DNA from: JAFARZ01 sp035651595 | Lineage (GTDB): Bacteria; Actinomycetota; Actinomycetes; Streptosporangiales; Streptosporangiaceae | Direction of reading: 5' to 3' | NCBI GenBank assembly: GCA_035651595.1 | Contig: DASRFJ010000185.1 | Location: forward strand, 1-64,000 | Length of the DNA stretch: 64,000 bases | Part shown: positions 8,547-17,151 of the stretch, piece by piece | Layout of the letters: every line of letters begins with the position of its first letter | Position numbering within the stretch: the first letter of the stretch is position 1 | Translations under genes and position numbers: made by a program | The notes under the pieces: generated by a model | Told to the model about the DNA's origin: nothing | Database searches by the model: none | What the model saw: only the letters and a program-made list of their open reading frames with translations

Positions 8547-10816
8547 CCTCCACCAGAGCCGGAGCCATTCGTGAGCCAGGTCGCCAGCTGGACGCGGGAG
8601 GAGACGCCCAGCTTGGCGAAGATGTGCTCGATGTGCGCGTCGACGGTGCGCTTGGAGATGACCAGGCGAAGGGCGACCTCGCGGTTGGACAGCCCCTCGG
8701 CGACCAGGCCGGCGATCTCGCGCTCGCGGCCGGTCAGCGGGTCAGCGGGCCCAGGAAGGTCGTCCGCGTCCGCCACGGCAAGGGCGACGATCTCGTCAAG
8801 CGGAGCACGGGCGCCACGCTGGTAAAGCAGCGCAAACGCCGGTTCGCCAAGCGCGTCCCGCGCACCCTGCTCCGCCTGCTCGTGCAATGCCTCGAGGAAC
8901 GGATCCCGGCCGAGCCGGCCGCCGACAACCTGCCAGATCTCCCCGGCCGCGCCGAGCAGCCACGCCACCCGGGGGTGCCGTCCGGCCGCGGCCGCGAGCA
9001 GCGCGATCCCCTCCAGCGCGTAACCGGTCCCCATCGCGTCGCCGACCTCGTGCTTCATCGACAGCCCGCGGCCGAACGCAGCGGTGCTCGCGTCGTGCTC
9101 CCCGGTCAGGTACAGGCCCAGGCCCTTCAGCAGGTACAGGAAGCCGCGGATCCACAGCTCCCCGCTGTCCGGCCCGTACCTTGCCAGCCCGCGGTCACAC
9201 CGGGCCAGCCCTTCGGCGAACTTGCCGGTCAGCAGGTGCAGGTAGGCCATCTCGTAGTCGATGAACGTGAGCGCGGGGCGGTCCCCGGCCTCGGTCGCGC
9301 CCTGCTCGGCGATGACGCCGGCGGTCAGCGCCTCCTCGTACTGGCCGAGCGTGAGCAGCGCCAGGCATAGGTACATCTGGCCGTACGACGCGATCGTCCG
9401 GTCGCCGATCTGCTCGGCGATGCGGATGGCCTCCGCCACGGTGGCCACGGCCGGCCCGGCCTCGCCGCGCAGGATGGCCAGGTTGCCGTGGACGATCAGG
9501 GCACGGGCGCGCTCCGCCGACGGCGCGGCGAACCGGTCAAGCACCTTGCCCAGCCAGTAGCCGCCCTCGCGCAGCCGCGCAGACATCTGCCAGTAGCCGA
9601 ACAGCGACGTGGCGATCAGCGCCGCGTCGCCATCGTGCCCCGGCATGGTCAGCGCGTAGTCCAGCGCCGCCCGCAGGTCATCGTGTTCGGCCCGCAGCTG
9701 CCGGAACTTGCCGAGCTGGTCATCGCCGAGCGCGTGCAGGCCGAAGTAGCCAGCCAGCCTCGCGTACCTGGCGATGTGCCGCGCGCGCACGTCGCCGCCG
9801 GACCCGGCAAGCTTCCCGGCACCGAACTCCCTGATCGTGTCCAGCAGCCGGTATCTGGTGACGCCGCCGTCCGTTACGCGGAGCACGACCGACTTGTCCA
9901 CCAGGCCGATCAGCGCCGCCAGCACGTCCTCGCCGTCCAGCCCGTCCCCGGCGCACACCTCCTCGGCCGCGGTCAGGTCGAACGCGCCGGCGAACACCGA
10001 GAGCCTGGCCCACAGCAGCTGTTCGGCCGGGGTGCACAGGTCGTAGCTCCACTCGGTCGCGGTGCGCAGCGTCTGGTGGTGCGGCAGCGTCGCCCGCCGG
10101 CCGCCGGTGAGCAGCCGGAACCTGTCCTCGAGCCGCTCGGACAGCTGGCCGAGCGACAGCGCGCGCAGCCGGACCGTCGCCAGCTCCAGCGCCAGCGGCA
10201 CCCCGTCGAGCCGCCGGCACAGCGCGATCACCGACGCCCGGTTGGCGTCGTCGACCACGAACCCGGGCACGACCGCGGCCGCCCGCTGCGCGAACAGTTC
10301 CACCGCGTCGTCCGGTAGCGGCAGCGGCGCGATCGCGCGGGCATGCTCGCCCGGCACGTCGAGCGCCTGCCGCGACGTGGTCAGCACCCGCACGCCGGAG
10401 GCGGCGCGCAGCAGCACCTCGGCGAACATCGCGCACGCGTCCACCAGGTGCTCGCAGGTGTCCAGGACCAGCAGCAGCTCGCGGCCCCTCAGGTAGTCCA
10501 GGATCGCGTCGAGCTCAGAGCGCTCGTCGTTCTCCGGCAGCCCGAGCGCGGTCGCGACGGTGTGCGGCAGCAGTTCCGGATCGCGCAGCGCGGACAATTC
10601 CGCCAGGCACACGCCATCCGCGAACCGCGACGCCGCCGCGGCCGCGCAGCGCAGCGCCACTCGGGTCTTGCCGACCCCGCCGGGACCGGTCACGGTGACC
10701 AGCCGCGCCGACGAGAGCAACCCGGACAGCTCGGCAAGCTCGCGCTGCCGCCCGACGAAACCGGTCACCTCGACAGGCAGCTCTCCCGGGCGCTGCCGCA
10801 TTAAGCCAAGCGTCAT
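8543..10816 (-). CDS. STAND ATPase / LuxR transcriptional regulator, paralogue C
   Basis: First gene of the three-paralogue operon; 757 residues starting MTLGLMRQRPGELPVEVTG. Walker A GPGGVGKT (about residues 44-51), Walker B LLLVLDTCEHLVDACAMFAE, the LTTSRQALDVPGEHA segment, a winged-helix-like LPHHQTLRTATEWSYDLCTP, TPR-like repeats and a C-terminal LuxR helix-turn-helix (LTGREREIAGLVAEGLSNRE). Long stretches are identical to paralogue B, indicating a recent tandem duplication. Any promoter should lie in the 74-base gap 10817-10890 behind the phosphatase gene. Probable role: inducer- or ATP-controlled activator; the inducer is unknown. Confidence 0.88.
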   Translation of the reverse strand: MTLGLMRQRPGELPVEVTGFVGRQRELAELSGLLSSARLVTVTGPGGVGKTRVALRCAAAAASRFADGVCLAELSALRDPELLPHTVATALGLPENDERSELDAILDYLRGRELLLVLDTCEHLVDACAMFAEVLLRAASGVRVLTTSRQALDVPGEHARAIAPLPLPDDAVELFAQRAAAVVPGFVVDDANRASVIALCRRLDGVPLALELATVRLRALSLGQLSERLEDRFRLLTGGRRATLPHHQTLRTATEWSYDLCTPAEQLLWARLSVFAGAFDLTAAEEVCAGDGLDGEDVLAALIGLVDKSVVLRVTDGGVTRYRLLDTIREFGAGKLAGSGGDVRARHIARYARLAGYFGLHALGDDQLGKFRQLRAEHDDLRAALDYALTMPGHDGDAALIATSLFGYWQMSARLREGGYWLGKVLDRFAAPSAERARALIVHGNLAILRGEAGPAVATVAEAIRIAEQIGDRTIASYGQMYLCLALLTLGQYEEALTAGVIAEQGATEAGDRPALTFIDYEMAYLHLLTGKFAEGLARCDRGLARYGPDSGELWIRGFLYLLKGLGLYLTGEHDASTAAFGRGLSMKHEVGDAMGTGYALEGIALLAAAAGRHPRVAWLLGAAGEIWQVVGGRLGRDPFLEALHEQAEQGARDALGEPAFALLYQRGARAPLDEIVALAVADADDLPGPADPLTGREREIAGLVAEGLSNREVALRLVISKRTVDAHIEHIFAKLGVSSRVQLATWLTNGSGSGGG

Positions 10817-10890
10817 GAGGACCTCACCGGGCGTGTGGGGGAGCTATGCAAACGTACCACGTGCGGCCGCTGCAATCCCATCCCAGGCAA

Positions 10891-11559
10891 TTACCTGCTG
10901 GCCATCAGCAGCAGGATGTCGTCCGCCTGACCGGTCCCGAGGTGCGCGTGCAGCGCCGCGACCAGGAGATCGAGCACGTCGTCGTCGGACTCCCCGCCGG
11001 CCAGGGAGGCAGCCACGGCCGCCTCGTTCAGCCCGAAGTACGCACCCGAGCCGTCGCGCGCCTCGCTCACCCCGTCGGTGTACAGCAGCAGCCGGTCCCC
11101 GGCGCCGAACGGCATCGTGACCGCGGCGCACCAGCCGTCGGCCAGGTCGAGCAGCCCGAGCGGCGGCGCGGGGAACGTCTCGGGGAATGACGCGGACCCG
11201 CCGCGCAGCAGCAGCGGCGGCGGATGCCCGCAGCACACGAACTCGAAACCCGAGGTGCAGCAGCCGAACGTGGCGAGCAACGCGGTGACAAACCGCTCGG
11301 GGTCGGCCGAACGGGAGATCAGCGTGTGCAGGCGCACCGCGATGCCAGGCAAGCTCGGCTCGGCGACGGCGAGCTCACGCCACGCCGCGACCACCTGCCG
11401 TCCGGTCTCGTGCGCGGGTGCCCCGGTGCCCATGACGTCGCCGATCAACAGCCGTACTCCGAACGGCGTGACCAGAGCGTCATGGATATCGCCGCCAGCC
11501 TGGAGGGGCATGGCGCGTGCGGTGACGCGCAGCTGGCAGGCGAGTCCTGGCAAGATCAC
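10891..11559 (-). CDS. SpoIIE/PP2C-type protein phosphatase domain protein
   Basis: The 222-residue product consists almost only of a PPM/SpoIIE phosphatase domain with all four metal-binding motifs: AGGDIHDAL, LLIGDVMGTG, LLLYTDGVSEARD and QADDILLL. Such domains dephosphorylate anti-sigma-factor antagonists or other phosphoproteins. The GTG start at 11559 lies 21 bases after the stop of the upstream STAND ATPase gene and in the same frame: after its TGA (11583-11581) eight sense codons precede the GTG with no other stop. The domain usually starts slightly before LPGLACQLRV, so a minimal N-terminus or a broken fusion are both possible. Confidence 0.85.
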   Translation of the reverse strand: MILPGLACQLRVTARAMPLQAGGDIHDALVTPFGVRLLIGDVMGTGAPAHETGRQVVAAWRELAVAEPSLPGIAVRLHTLISRSADPERFVTALLATFGCCTSGFEFVCCGHPPPLLLRGGSASFPETFPAPPLGLLDLADGWCAAVTMPFGAGDRLLLYTDGVSEARDGSGAYFGLNEAAVAASLAGGESDDDVLDLLVAALHAHLGTGQADDILLLMASR

Positions 11560-11580
11560 CGTGAGTTCGCTCCAGATTCC

Positions 11581-12663
11581 TCACGGCAATGGTAATCGGC
11601 TGACGACACCGCGTGGCGGTAATTGCCAGAACGCGTCGCGCCGCGGTCCGCTGCGCCACCGCCGGTACCGCCGCCGCATCTCCTCCTCCTCGGCCAGCCG
11701 CCGCAGCATGCCCAGGCCATACGCGCGGATCGTGGCCGGCATCCGCCACCGCGCCGGCTCGCCCGGCTCATACAGCAGGAGCGATCGCTCGGTGAGCATG
11801 CCGACGCCAACCGAGATGGCCTCGTCCGTGAGGTGCGTGGTGGCACACACCTCTTGACAGTCTTTTATGCAGAACGGCATATCGAATACGGACAGTCGTG
11901 CCCAGAGGAGCCGCTCGGCTGGCGTGCACAGCTGGTGACTCCAGCCGATGGCCGCTTGCAGGCTCTGGTGGCGGGCGACCGGAGCGGTGGGGTCGGACAG
12001 GAAGTCGTACCCGCTGTCCAGGCCGGCGAGCAGCGCGTCCAGCGAGCCGTGCGTGAGCTGGCGGGCCGCCATGCCGATGGCCAGCGGCAGCCCGTCCAGC
12101 TTGCGGCACACGGCCGCGAGCAGGTCGTTGTCAAGCGCGCCGCTCGGGTTCGCGCGCTGGAGGAGCAGCCGCACGCAGTCTCGCTCGGCCAGCGGGCCGA
12201 CCGTGATCGTCTGCTCGCCAGGTATCCGCAGCGGCTCGCGGCTCGTCGCGAGGATGCGCACGCCGGGACAGGACTCGATCAGCGCCGAGCCGATCGAGGC
12301 GCACGCGCCGATGAGATGCTCGCACGTGTCGAGCAGCAGCAGCACGCGCTTGTCGCGGAGCCCGTCGATCAGTGCTTCGAGCGGGCTCACGCCGAACGTG
12401 TCCGGCAACAGCATTGCCGCCGCGATCGTGTGCGGCAGCAGCGTCTCGTCCTGGAGTGCGTCGAGTTTGATCAGCCAGACGCCGTCCCGGAACCGGCTGC
12501 CCTTGCTGCTGGCCGCCGCGGCGATCGCCGTGGCGGTCTTGCCGACGCCGGGCGGCCCGGTGACCGTGAGGACCCGGGACTGGCTGATCGTCCGGCGGAT
12601 CGCCGAAGTCTCGGCGGCCCGCCCGGTAAGCCCGCCAGGAGACAGGTCAGACGACGAGATCAC
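11581..12663 (-). CDS. Short STAND (NB-ARC-like) ATPase without TPR or LuxR domain
   Basis: The 360-residue product is related to the three downstream regulators but ends after the winged-helix region. Visible: Walker A GPPGVGKT, Walker B VLLLLDTCEHLIGA, ILATSREPLRIPGEQ and HQSLQAAIGWSHQLCTPAER. The usual YRLLDTIREF segment is weakly echoed by WRMPATIRAYGLG, after which about 40 residues rich in Arg and Pro lead to the stop. It has no DNA-binding domain, so it must act through a partner; the phosphatase ORF that follows in the same frame is the obvious candidate. The GTG start at 12663 faces geosmin synthase across a 112-base gap. It may also be a truncated relic of a fourth regulator. Confidence 0.8.
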   Translation of the reverse strand: MISSSDLSPGGLTGRAAETSAIRRTISQSRVLTVTGPPGVGKTATAIAAAASSKGSRFRDGVWLIKLDALQDETLLPHTIAAAMLLPDTFGVSPLEALIDGLRDKRVLLLLDTCEHLIGACASIGSALIESCPGVRILATSREPLRIPGEQTITVGPLAERDCVRLLLQRANPSGALDNDLLAAVCRKLDGLPLAIGMAARQLTHGSLDALLAGLDSGYDFLSDPTAPVARHQSLQAAIGWSHQLCTPAERLLWARLSVFDMPFCIKDCQEVCATTHLTDEAISVGVGMLTERSLLLYEPGEPARWRMPATIRAYGLGMLRRLAEEEEMRRRYRRWRSGPRRDAFWQLPPRGVVSRLPLP

Positions 12664-12766
12664 ATTCAGAGTGTGCCGCAGGTGGCCCTCGCGTGCATCA
12701 GCACAAATGCGTAAACGATCTACCTAATCCGCCGGGGTCTTGCCCCGTAGTAACTCTTCGTGTCAG

Positions 12767-12776
12767 TGTGATCACA
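12767..12776. promoter_or_regulatory. TGTGATCACA palindrome overlapping the geosmin synthase start
   Basis: A perfect ten-base palindrome ends on the A of the geosmin synthase ATG. No Shine-Dalgarno sequence is visible in front of the gene, so the site may cover a leaderless start or a repressor site. The half-site TGTGA is CRP-like but the spacer found in CRP sites is missing. Functional role is inference. Confidence 0.3.
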
Positions 12777-14959
12777 TGCAGGCATTCACGCTCCCCGAGT
12801 TTTACCTGCCGTATCCCGCCCGGCAAAACCCGCACCTGGCCGGCGCCCGGGTGCACAGCACGCAGTGGGCTCACCGGATGGGCATGCTCGACGGACAGAT
12901 CTGGGATCAGCCCGCGCTCGAGGCGATGGACTTCGCGCTGCTGTGCGCGTGCACCCATCCGGACTGCGACCAGGAGATGCTCGACCTGATCACCGACTGG
13001 TACGTGTGGGTGTTCTTCTTCGACGACGATTTCCTTGAACACTTTAAGTACGCACGGGACAAGGCAGGTGCTCGCGCGTACCTGGATCGCCTTGAGCTGT
13101 TCATGGGGGAGGAGCCGCCTGAGCCGTCGAACCCGGTCGAGGCCGGCCTGGCGGACCTGTGGGCGCGCACCATGCCGGCGATGTCGGACGCGTGGCGGGA
13201 CCGGTTCCGGACCAGCACGCACAACCTGATGGTCGAGTCGATGTGGGAGCTGGACAACATCGACGAGGGGCGGATCGCGAACCCGATCGAGTACGTGCAG
13301 ATGCGGCGCCGGGTCGGCGGCGCGCCGTGGTCGGCGAACCTCGTCGAACTCGCCGCCGGTGCCGAACTTCCGCCGCGGCTCGCGGCGACCCGGCAGCTCC
13401 GGGTGCTCGGCGCGACGTTCGCGGATGCCGTGCACCTGCGCAATGACCTGTTCTCGTACCAGCGCGAGGTCCGGGAAGAGGGGGAGAACTCCAACGCGGT
13501 GCTGGTCTTCGAGACGTTCCTCGACGTGCCCACCCAGCGGGCCGCGGACCTGACCGGTGACCTGCTGACGTCCCGGCTCCAGCAGTTCGAGCACACCGCG
13601 CTCGCCGAGATCCCGGCGATGCTGGCGGACACCGCCGCCACACCCGCCGAGGCCGCCGCCGTGACCGCGTACGCCAAAGGCCTGCAAGACTGGCAAGCGG
13701 GCGGCCACGAATGGCACACGCGGTCCAGCCGGTACATGAACGAGGGGAGCACCGCGTCGTCTTCCTCCGGTGCCGAGCAGCGGATGCGGCAGGGTGCACC
13801 TCTGCCGTTCCGCCAGGTCGGGCATTTGATCGTTCCGCCGCTCTACCTGCCGTTCCGCGTCAACACCAGCCCGCACCTCGCCGCGGCGCGGCGGTCCGTG
13901 ATGGGCTGGGCGCGGGAGGCGGGGCTGTTCGGCGAGGGGCGGTGGGACGAACGGCAGTTCCGCGGGTACGACTTCGCGCTCGCGGCGGCGACGATCCACC
14001 CGGACGGGACGGCGGCGCAGGTCGGGCTGGCCGCCGACTGGCTCGCCTGGCGGGCGTACGCGGACGACTACTTCGGCACGCTCGACCTGGTCGCGGCGCG
14101 GCTGGCGCACGAGCGGCTCGCGGCGATCATGTCCGCGTCGCCGCCCGCACCCGCCAACGCCGTGGAGCGCGGGCTGGCTGACTTGTGGGCGCGCACCGGC
14201 GCACTCGACAGTCTGGCGGCGGCGGTGCTGGACATGACGGCAGGCTGGCTGTGGGAGCACGCCAACCGGGCCGCCCGGCGCATTCCGGACCCGGTGGATT
14301 ACGTGGAGATGAGGCGGGCGACGTTCGGCGCCGACATGAGGATGCAGCTGACGCGGCTCGCCAGCGATGATGTCGTGCCTGCCTGGGTCTACGAGACCAG
14401 GGTGATGCGCGAGCTGGAGACGGCCGCGGCGGACTACGCGGGCTTCGCGAACGACCTCTACTCGTACCAGAAGGAGATCGAGTTCGAGGGGGACTTCCAC
14501 AACCTGGTGCTCGTCGTGGCGCGGTTCCTCGACGTGGACCGATGGGCGGCCGCGGACGTCGTCGCGCGGCTGATGAAGGCGCGGCTGGAACAGTTCGAGC
14601 ACCTTGTTTCGACTGGCCTGCCGGCCCTGTTCGCGGAGCACGGGGACGCCTTGCCGGCCGCGGCGCGGGCGGCGCTGCGACGCCAGGCGGCGTTGCTCGA
14701 GGACTGGATGGCCGGGCTGCTCGAGTGGCACCGCGTGTCCGCCCGCTACACCGACGCCGAACTCCGCCGCGTCCACCACGGCTTCACCCTCTTCCCCACC
14801 GGCCTAGGCACCACCGCCGCCCGCCCCCCAACACCCCCACCCGCTCCCGTTTCCGTTCCCGTGTTCGTCCCCGCGCCCCCGCCCGTCCCCGCGCCTGCGC
14901 CCGTTCCCGCGCCCGCGCCCGCCGACTCGCCCCTGCCTCGGCATCGCAAATCGGGATAA
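12776..14959 (+). CDS. geoA: Geosmin synthase (bifunctional germacradienol/geosmin synthase)
   Basis: Makes the earthy odorant geosmin: the N-terminal half cyclises farnesyl diphosphate to germacradienol and the C-terminal half converts this to geosmin. The 727-residue length matches known enzymes (~726). N-terminal domain: LPEFYLPYPARQNPHL, TDWYVWVFFFDDDFLEHFK (DDD at 83-85; usually DDHFLE) and the NSE-type motif NDLFSYQREVREEGE at about 222. C-terminal domain: ADDYFGTLD at about 430 (usually DDYYP) and NDLYSYQKEIEFEGDFHN at about 559. The ATG at 12776 aligns with the family N-terminus; the open frame extends to 12740. The end carries a repetitive Val-Pro-Ala-Pro tail (from about residue 682). 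It is divergent from the STAND cluster. Confidence 0.95.
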   Translation: MQAFTLPEFYLPYPARQNPHLAGARVHSTQWAHRMGMLDGQIWDQPALEAMDFALLCACTHPDCDQEMLDLITDWYVWVFFFDDDFLEHFKYARDKAGARAYLDRLELFMGEEPPEPSNPVEAGLADLWARTMPAMSDAWRDRFRTSTHNLMVESMWELDNIDEGRIANPIEYVQMRRRVGGAPWSANLVELAAGAELPPRLAATRQLRVLGATFADAVHLRNDLFSYQREVREEGENSNAVLVFETFLDVPTQRAADLTGDLLTSRLQQFEHTALAEIPAMLADTAATPAEAAAVTAYAKGLQDWQAGGHEWHTRSSRYMNEGSTASSSSGAEQRMRQGAPLPFRQVGHLIVPPLYLPFRVNTSPHLAAARRSVMGWAREAGLFGEGRWDERQFRGYDFALAAATIHPDGTAAQVGLAADWLAWRAYADDYFGTLDLVAARLAHERLAAIMSASPPAPANAVERGLADLWARTGALDSLAAAVLDMTAGWLWEHANRAARRIPDPVDYVEMRRATFGADMRMQLTRLASDDVVPAWVYETRVMRELETAAADYAGFANDLYSYQKEIEFEGDFHNLVLVVARFLDVDRWAAADVVARLMKARLEQFEHLVSTGLPALFAEHGDALPAAARAALRRQAALLEDWMAGLLEWHRVSARYTDAELRRVHHGFTLFPTGLGTTAARPPTPPPAPVSVPVFVPAPPPVPAPAPVPAPAPADSPLPRHRKSG

Positions 14960-15053
14960 GTCGGCATTTGTTGGGGTGGCGCTGGCCATCATTTGAGCGT
15001 ATGGCGATATATCGTACAAATAGTCGAACTGTATACCCCGGGCCGGTATTTAG

Positions 15054-15111
15054 TTCATGATCATGAAGGGTTTTATGCCCTATAGCACGTACAACCCTTC
15101 GTGATCATGAA
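15054..15111. terminator. 19-base-pair hairpin after geosmin synthase
   Basis: The arms 15054-15072 (TTCATGATCATGAAGGGTT) and 15093-15111 are complementary with a single mismatch, around a 20-base loop. The arms are AT-richer than the surroundings and contain the self-complementary core TGATCATG. It is 95 bases past the geosmin synthase stop, so a terminator or processing signal is possible; an operator is an alternative since no T-tract follows. Confidence 0.5.
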
Positions 15112-15341
15112 ACAGGCCGCGCTTGCTGGGGGGACGGAGCGGTGTATAGCGGGGCAGATCGGGCAGCATACCCCCCTGCATGGAGTCCGCCACGCGTCGG
15201 CGGCGAAAGGGTGTGGGCCCGGACGCCCAACGGAACGTGCCGGTAACGCTCGCCGAACAAAGCCGCACCTTGCGTGGACGACGCGTTCGCGGCTCGCACT
15301 CGGGGGTGTGTGAATGGTGTGGTCAGAGGTAAACCTACCGT

Positions 15342-15395
15342 GTTGGAAAAGGGCCCTGTGGTAGAAAAGGGGCCGGATCTGCACCCTTTTCTAAC
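15342..15395. terminator. Hairpin downstream of ppk2
   Basis: GTTGGAAAAGGG (15342-15353) pairs with CCCTTTTCTAAC (15384-15395) with one mismatch. It lies about 115 bases beyond the ppk2 stop on the minus strand, a reasonable place for a terminator. Confidence 0.35.
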
Positions 15396-15450
15396 GTGGA
15401 GCACCTTTTCTTGCATGGAAGCGGCGGGCATTTGGGGTGAATCGGGCGCC

Positions 15451-15503
15451 GCGAGGGGCCGCGAGAGGGCCGCGAGGGGCCGCGAGAGGGCCGCGAGAGG
15501 GCC
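15451..15503. repeat. Tandem 10/11-base GC repeat, five units
   Basis: Units GCGAGGGGCC and GCGAGAGGGCC alternate five times directly behind the ppk2 stop. The period of 10 to 11 bases matches one helical turn. No function is evident. Confidence 0.6.
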
Positions 15504-15510
15504 GCGCGGG

Positions 15511-16314
15511 TCACTCTAGGGTTGCGGCGTGGTCGGGGACGTAGTTTTCTAGCTCGCGGGCGGTTCTGACGTAGCCGCGGGATGGCGGGCGGGGCGGGAG
15601 TTTCAGCTTGGGCGGCTTTACCTGGTGGTACGGGATCGTACTGAGGAGGTGGGCGATCATATTGATGCGGGCGCGGCGCTTGTCGTCGCTCTCCACCACG
15701 TACCAGGGCGCCTCGGGGATGTCCGTGTGCACGAACATCTCGTCCTTGGCGCGGGAGTAGTCCTCCCAGCGGAGCATCGACTCGACGTCCATCGGGGAGA
15801 ACTTCCAGCGGCGCATCGGGTCGGTGAGCCGGGACCGGAAGCGGTGCTCTTGCACCTCGTCGCTGACCGAGAACCAGTACTTGCGCAGCAGGATGCCGTC
15901 CTCGACGAGCATCCGCTCGAAGATCGGGCACTGGTGCAGGAACCGGGCAAGCTCTTCCTTGGTGCAGAACTCCATCACCCGCTCCACGCCCGCCCGGTTG
16001 TACCAGGAACGGTCGAAAAGGACCAGTTCCCCGGCGGCCGGCAGCTGCGAGATGTAGCGCTGGAAGTACCACTGGGTCTTTTCGCGTTCGGTCGGGACCG
16101 GCAGGGCCGCGATGCGGGCGACGCGGGGGTTCAGGTACTCAGCGACCCGCTTGATCGTGCCGCCCTTGCCGGCCGCGTCACGGCCCTCGAAGATCACGAC
16201 AATCCGGGCGCCCGCGGAGCGCAGCCACTCCTGCATCTTCACCAGCTCCCCTTGGAGCCGGAAGAGTTCGGTCTCGTACGGTTCGCGCGGCAGCCGCGCC
16301 GGCCTGGCTGGCAT
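15511..16314 (-). CDS. ppk2: Polyphosphate kinase 2
   Basis: PPK2 enzymes use polyphosphate to phosphorylate nucleotides (usually NDP or NMP to NTP/NDP). The 267-residue single-domain protein has Walker A FEGRDAAGKGGTIKR, Walker B LVLFDRSWYNRAGVERVM and the lid-like EHRFRSRLTDPMRRWKFSP. The length fits the one-domain class I family. The ATG at 16314 is preceded by GGAGG. It is divergent from the enoyl-CoA hydratase with only 26 bases between the start codons, so the two promoters must overlap the opposite genes or the transcripts be nearly leaderless. Substrate choice (ADP or GDP) cannot be read from the sequence. Confidence 0.92.
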   Translation of the reverse strand: MPARPARLPREPYETELFRLQGELVKMQEWLRSAGARIVVIFEGRDAAGKGGTIKRVAEYLNPRVARIAALPVPTEREKTQWYFQRYISQLPAAGELVLFDRSWYNRAGVERVMEFCTKEELARFLHQCPIFERMLVEDGILLRKYWFSVSDEVQEHRFRSRLTDPMRRWKFSPMDVESMLRWEDYSRAKDEMFVHTDIPEAPWYVVESDDKRRARINMIAHLLSTIPYHQVKPPKLKLPPRPPSRGYVRTARELENYVPDHAATLE

Positions 16315-16340
16315 CTGGCAACCTCCGTTAGCATGCCCCC

Positions 16341-17144
16341 GTGGGCGAAGCGAATCCTTCCCGTAATTACGACACGGTCAACCTGCATCGCAGGGGCCCC
16401 GCGGCGATCATCGAGCTTAACCGGCCCGAACGGATGAACGCGTGGAGCGATCAGTTCTCGCTCGACCTGCTCGACGCCACCCGGACGACGGCCGAGGACG
16501 ACGGCGTCCGCGCGGTCATGGTCACCGGGGCGGGGCGGGCGTTCTCCTCCGGCGCCGACCTCAAGGAAGCCAGCTCCACCGAAGGCTTGGACGTCTACGC
16601 GAGACTCACCGAGCGCTACCACCCGATCATCACCGGTATCCGGCAGATGCCCAAGCCGGTCATCGCCGGCGTCAACGGGGCCGCGGCCGGGATCGGCCTG
16701 TCCCTCGCGCTGGCCTGCGACCTGGTCGTGGCGGCCGAGTCGGCGTACTTCCTGCTCGCGTTCGTCAACATCGGCCTGGTGCCGGACGGCGGCTCGTCGT
16801 TGCTCGTGCCGTCCCGGATCGGCTTCGCCAGGGCCGCCGAGCTGGCCATGCTCGGCGAGCGGCTGCCCGCCGCCGCGGCGCGCGACTGGGGCCTGATCAA
16901 CCGGGTCTACCCGGACGCCGGGTTCGCGGCCGAGGCGAACGCGCTGCTGGACCGGCTCGCGAATGGCGCCACCAAGTCCTACGCGGGTACCAAGCGGCAG
17001 CTGAACCGCTGGCTGTACGAGCAGATGGAGGCCCAGCTCGAATTCGAGGCGGGCATCCAGCGCGAGATGTCCGCGTCCACGGACTTCGCGGAGGGCCTCG
17101 CCGCCTTCACGGAGAAACGTCCGCCACGCTTCACCGGCGGCTGA
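16341..17144 (+). CDS. Enoyl-CoA hydratase/isomerase family protein
   Basis: Crotonase-fold enzyme of 267 residues acting on an acyl-CoA. Oxyanion-hole segments are RAFSSGADLKEAS and NGAAAGIGLSLALACDLVVA. The sequence FVNIGLVPDGGSSLLVP, with Asp where hydratases have catalytic Glu, and Ala at the other Glu position resemble the PaaG-type isomerase branch more than a classical hydratase; this is a family-level inference. The start is GTG; the nearby ATG at 16333 is out of frame. The sigma factor gene follows after 7 bases, suggesting co-transcription. The natural substrate is unknown. Confidence 0.85.
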   Translation: MGEANPSRNYDTVNLHRRGPAAIIELNRPERMNAWSDQFSLDLLDATRTTAEDDGVRAVMVTGAGRAFSSGADLKEASSTEGLDVYARLTERYHPIITGIRQMPKPVIAGVNGAAAGIGLSLALACDLVVAAESAYFLLAFVNIGLVPDGGSSLLVPSRIGFARAAELAMLGERLPAAAARDWGLINRVYPDAGFAAEANALLDRLANGATKSYAGTKRQLNRWLYEQMEAQLEFEAGIQREMSASTDFAEGLAAFTEKRPPRFTGG

Positions 17145-17151
17145 CTGGGCC

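Larger units (their letters stand above)
14960..15510. other. Gene-free stretch with hairpins and short repeats
   Basis: No convincing gene lies between geosmin synthase and ppk2; small frames here show no recognisable protein. The stretch holds a strong hairpin (15054-15111), a weaker one (15342-15395) and a short GC tandem repeat (15451-15503). Confidence 0.6.

Noticed and set aside
12767..12776. CRP-type binding site at geosmin synthase
   Set aside because: The half-sites TGTGA and TCACA touch each other; CRP sites need a six-base spacer. Kept only as an unspecified palindrome.
15105..15431. Small protein genes in the gap between geosmin synthase and ppk2
   Set aside because: Several overlapping frames exist on both strands, none with a ribosome site, codon pattern or motif that stands out; the region is hairpin-rich.
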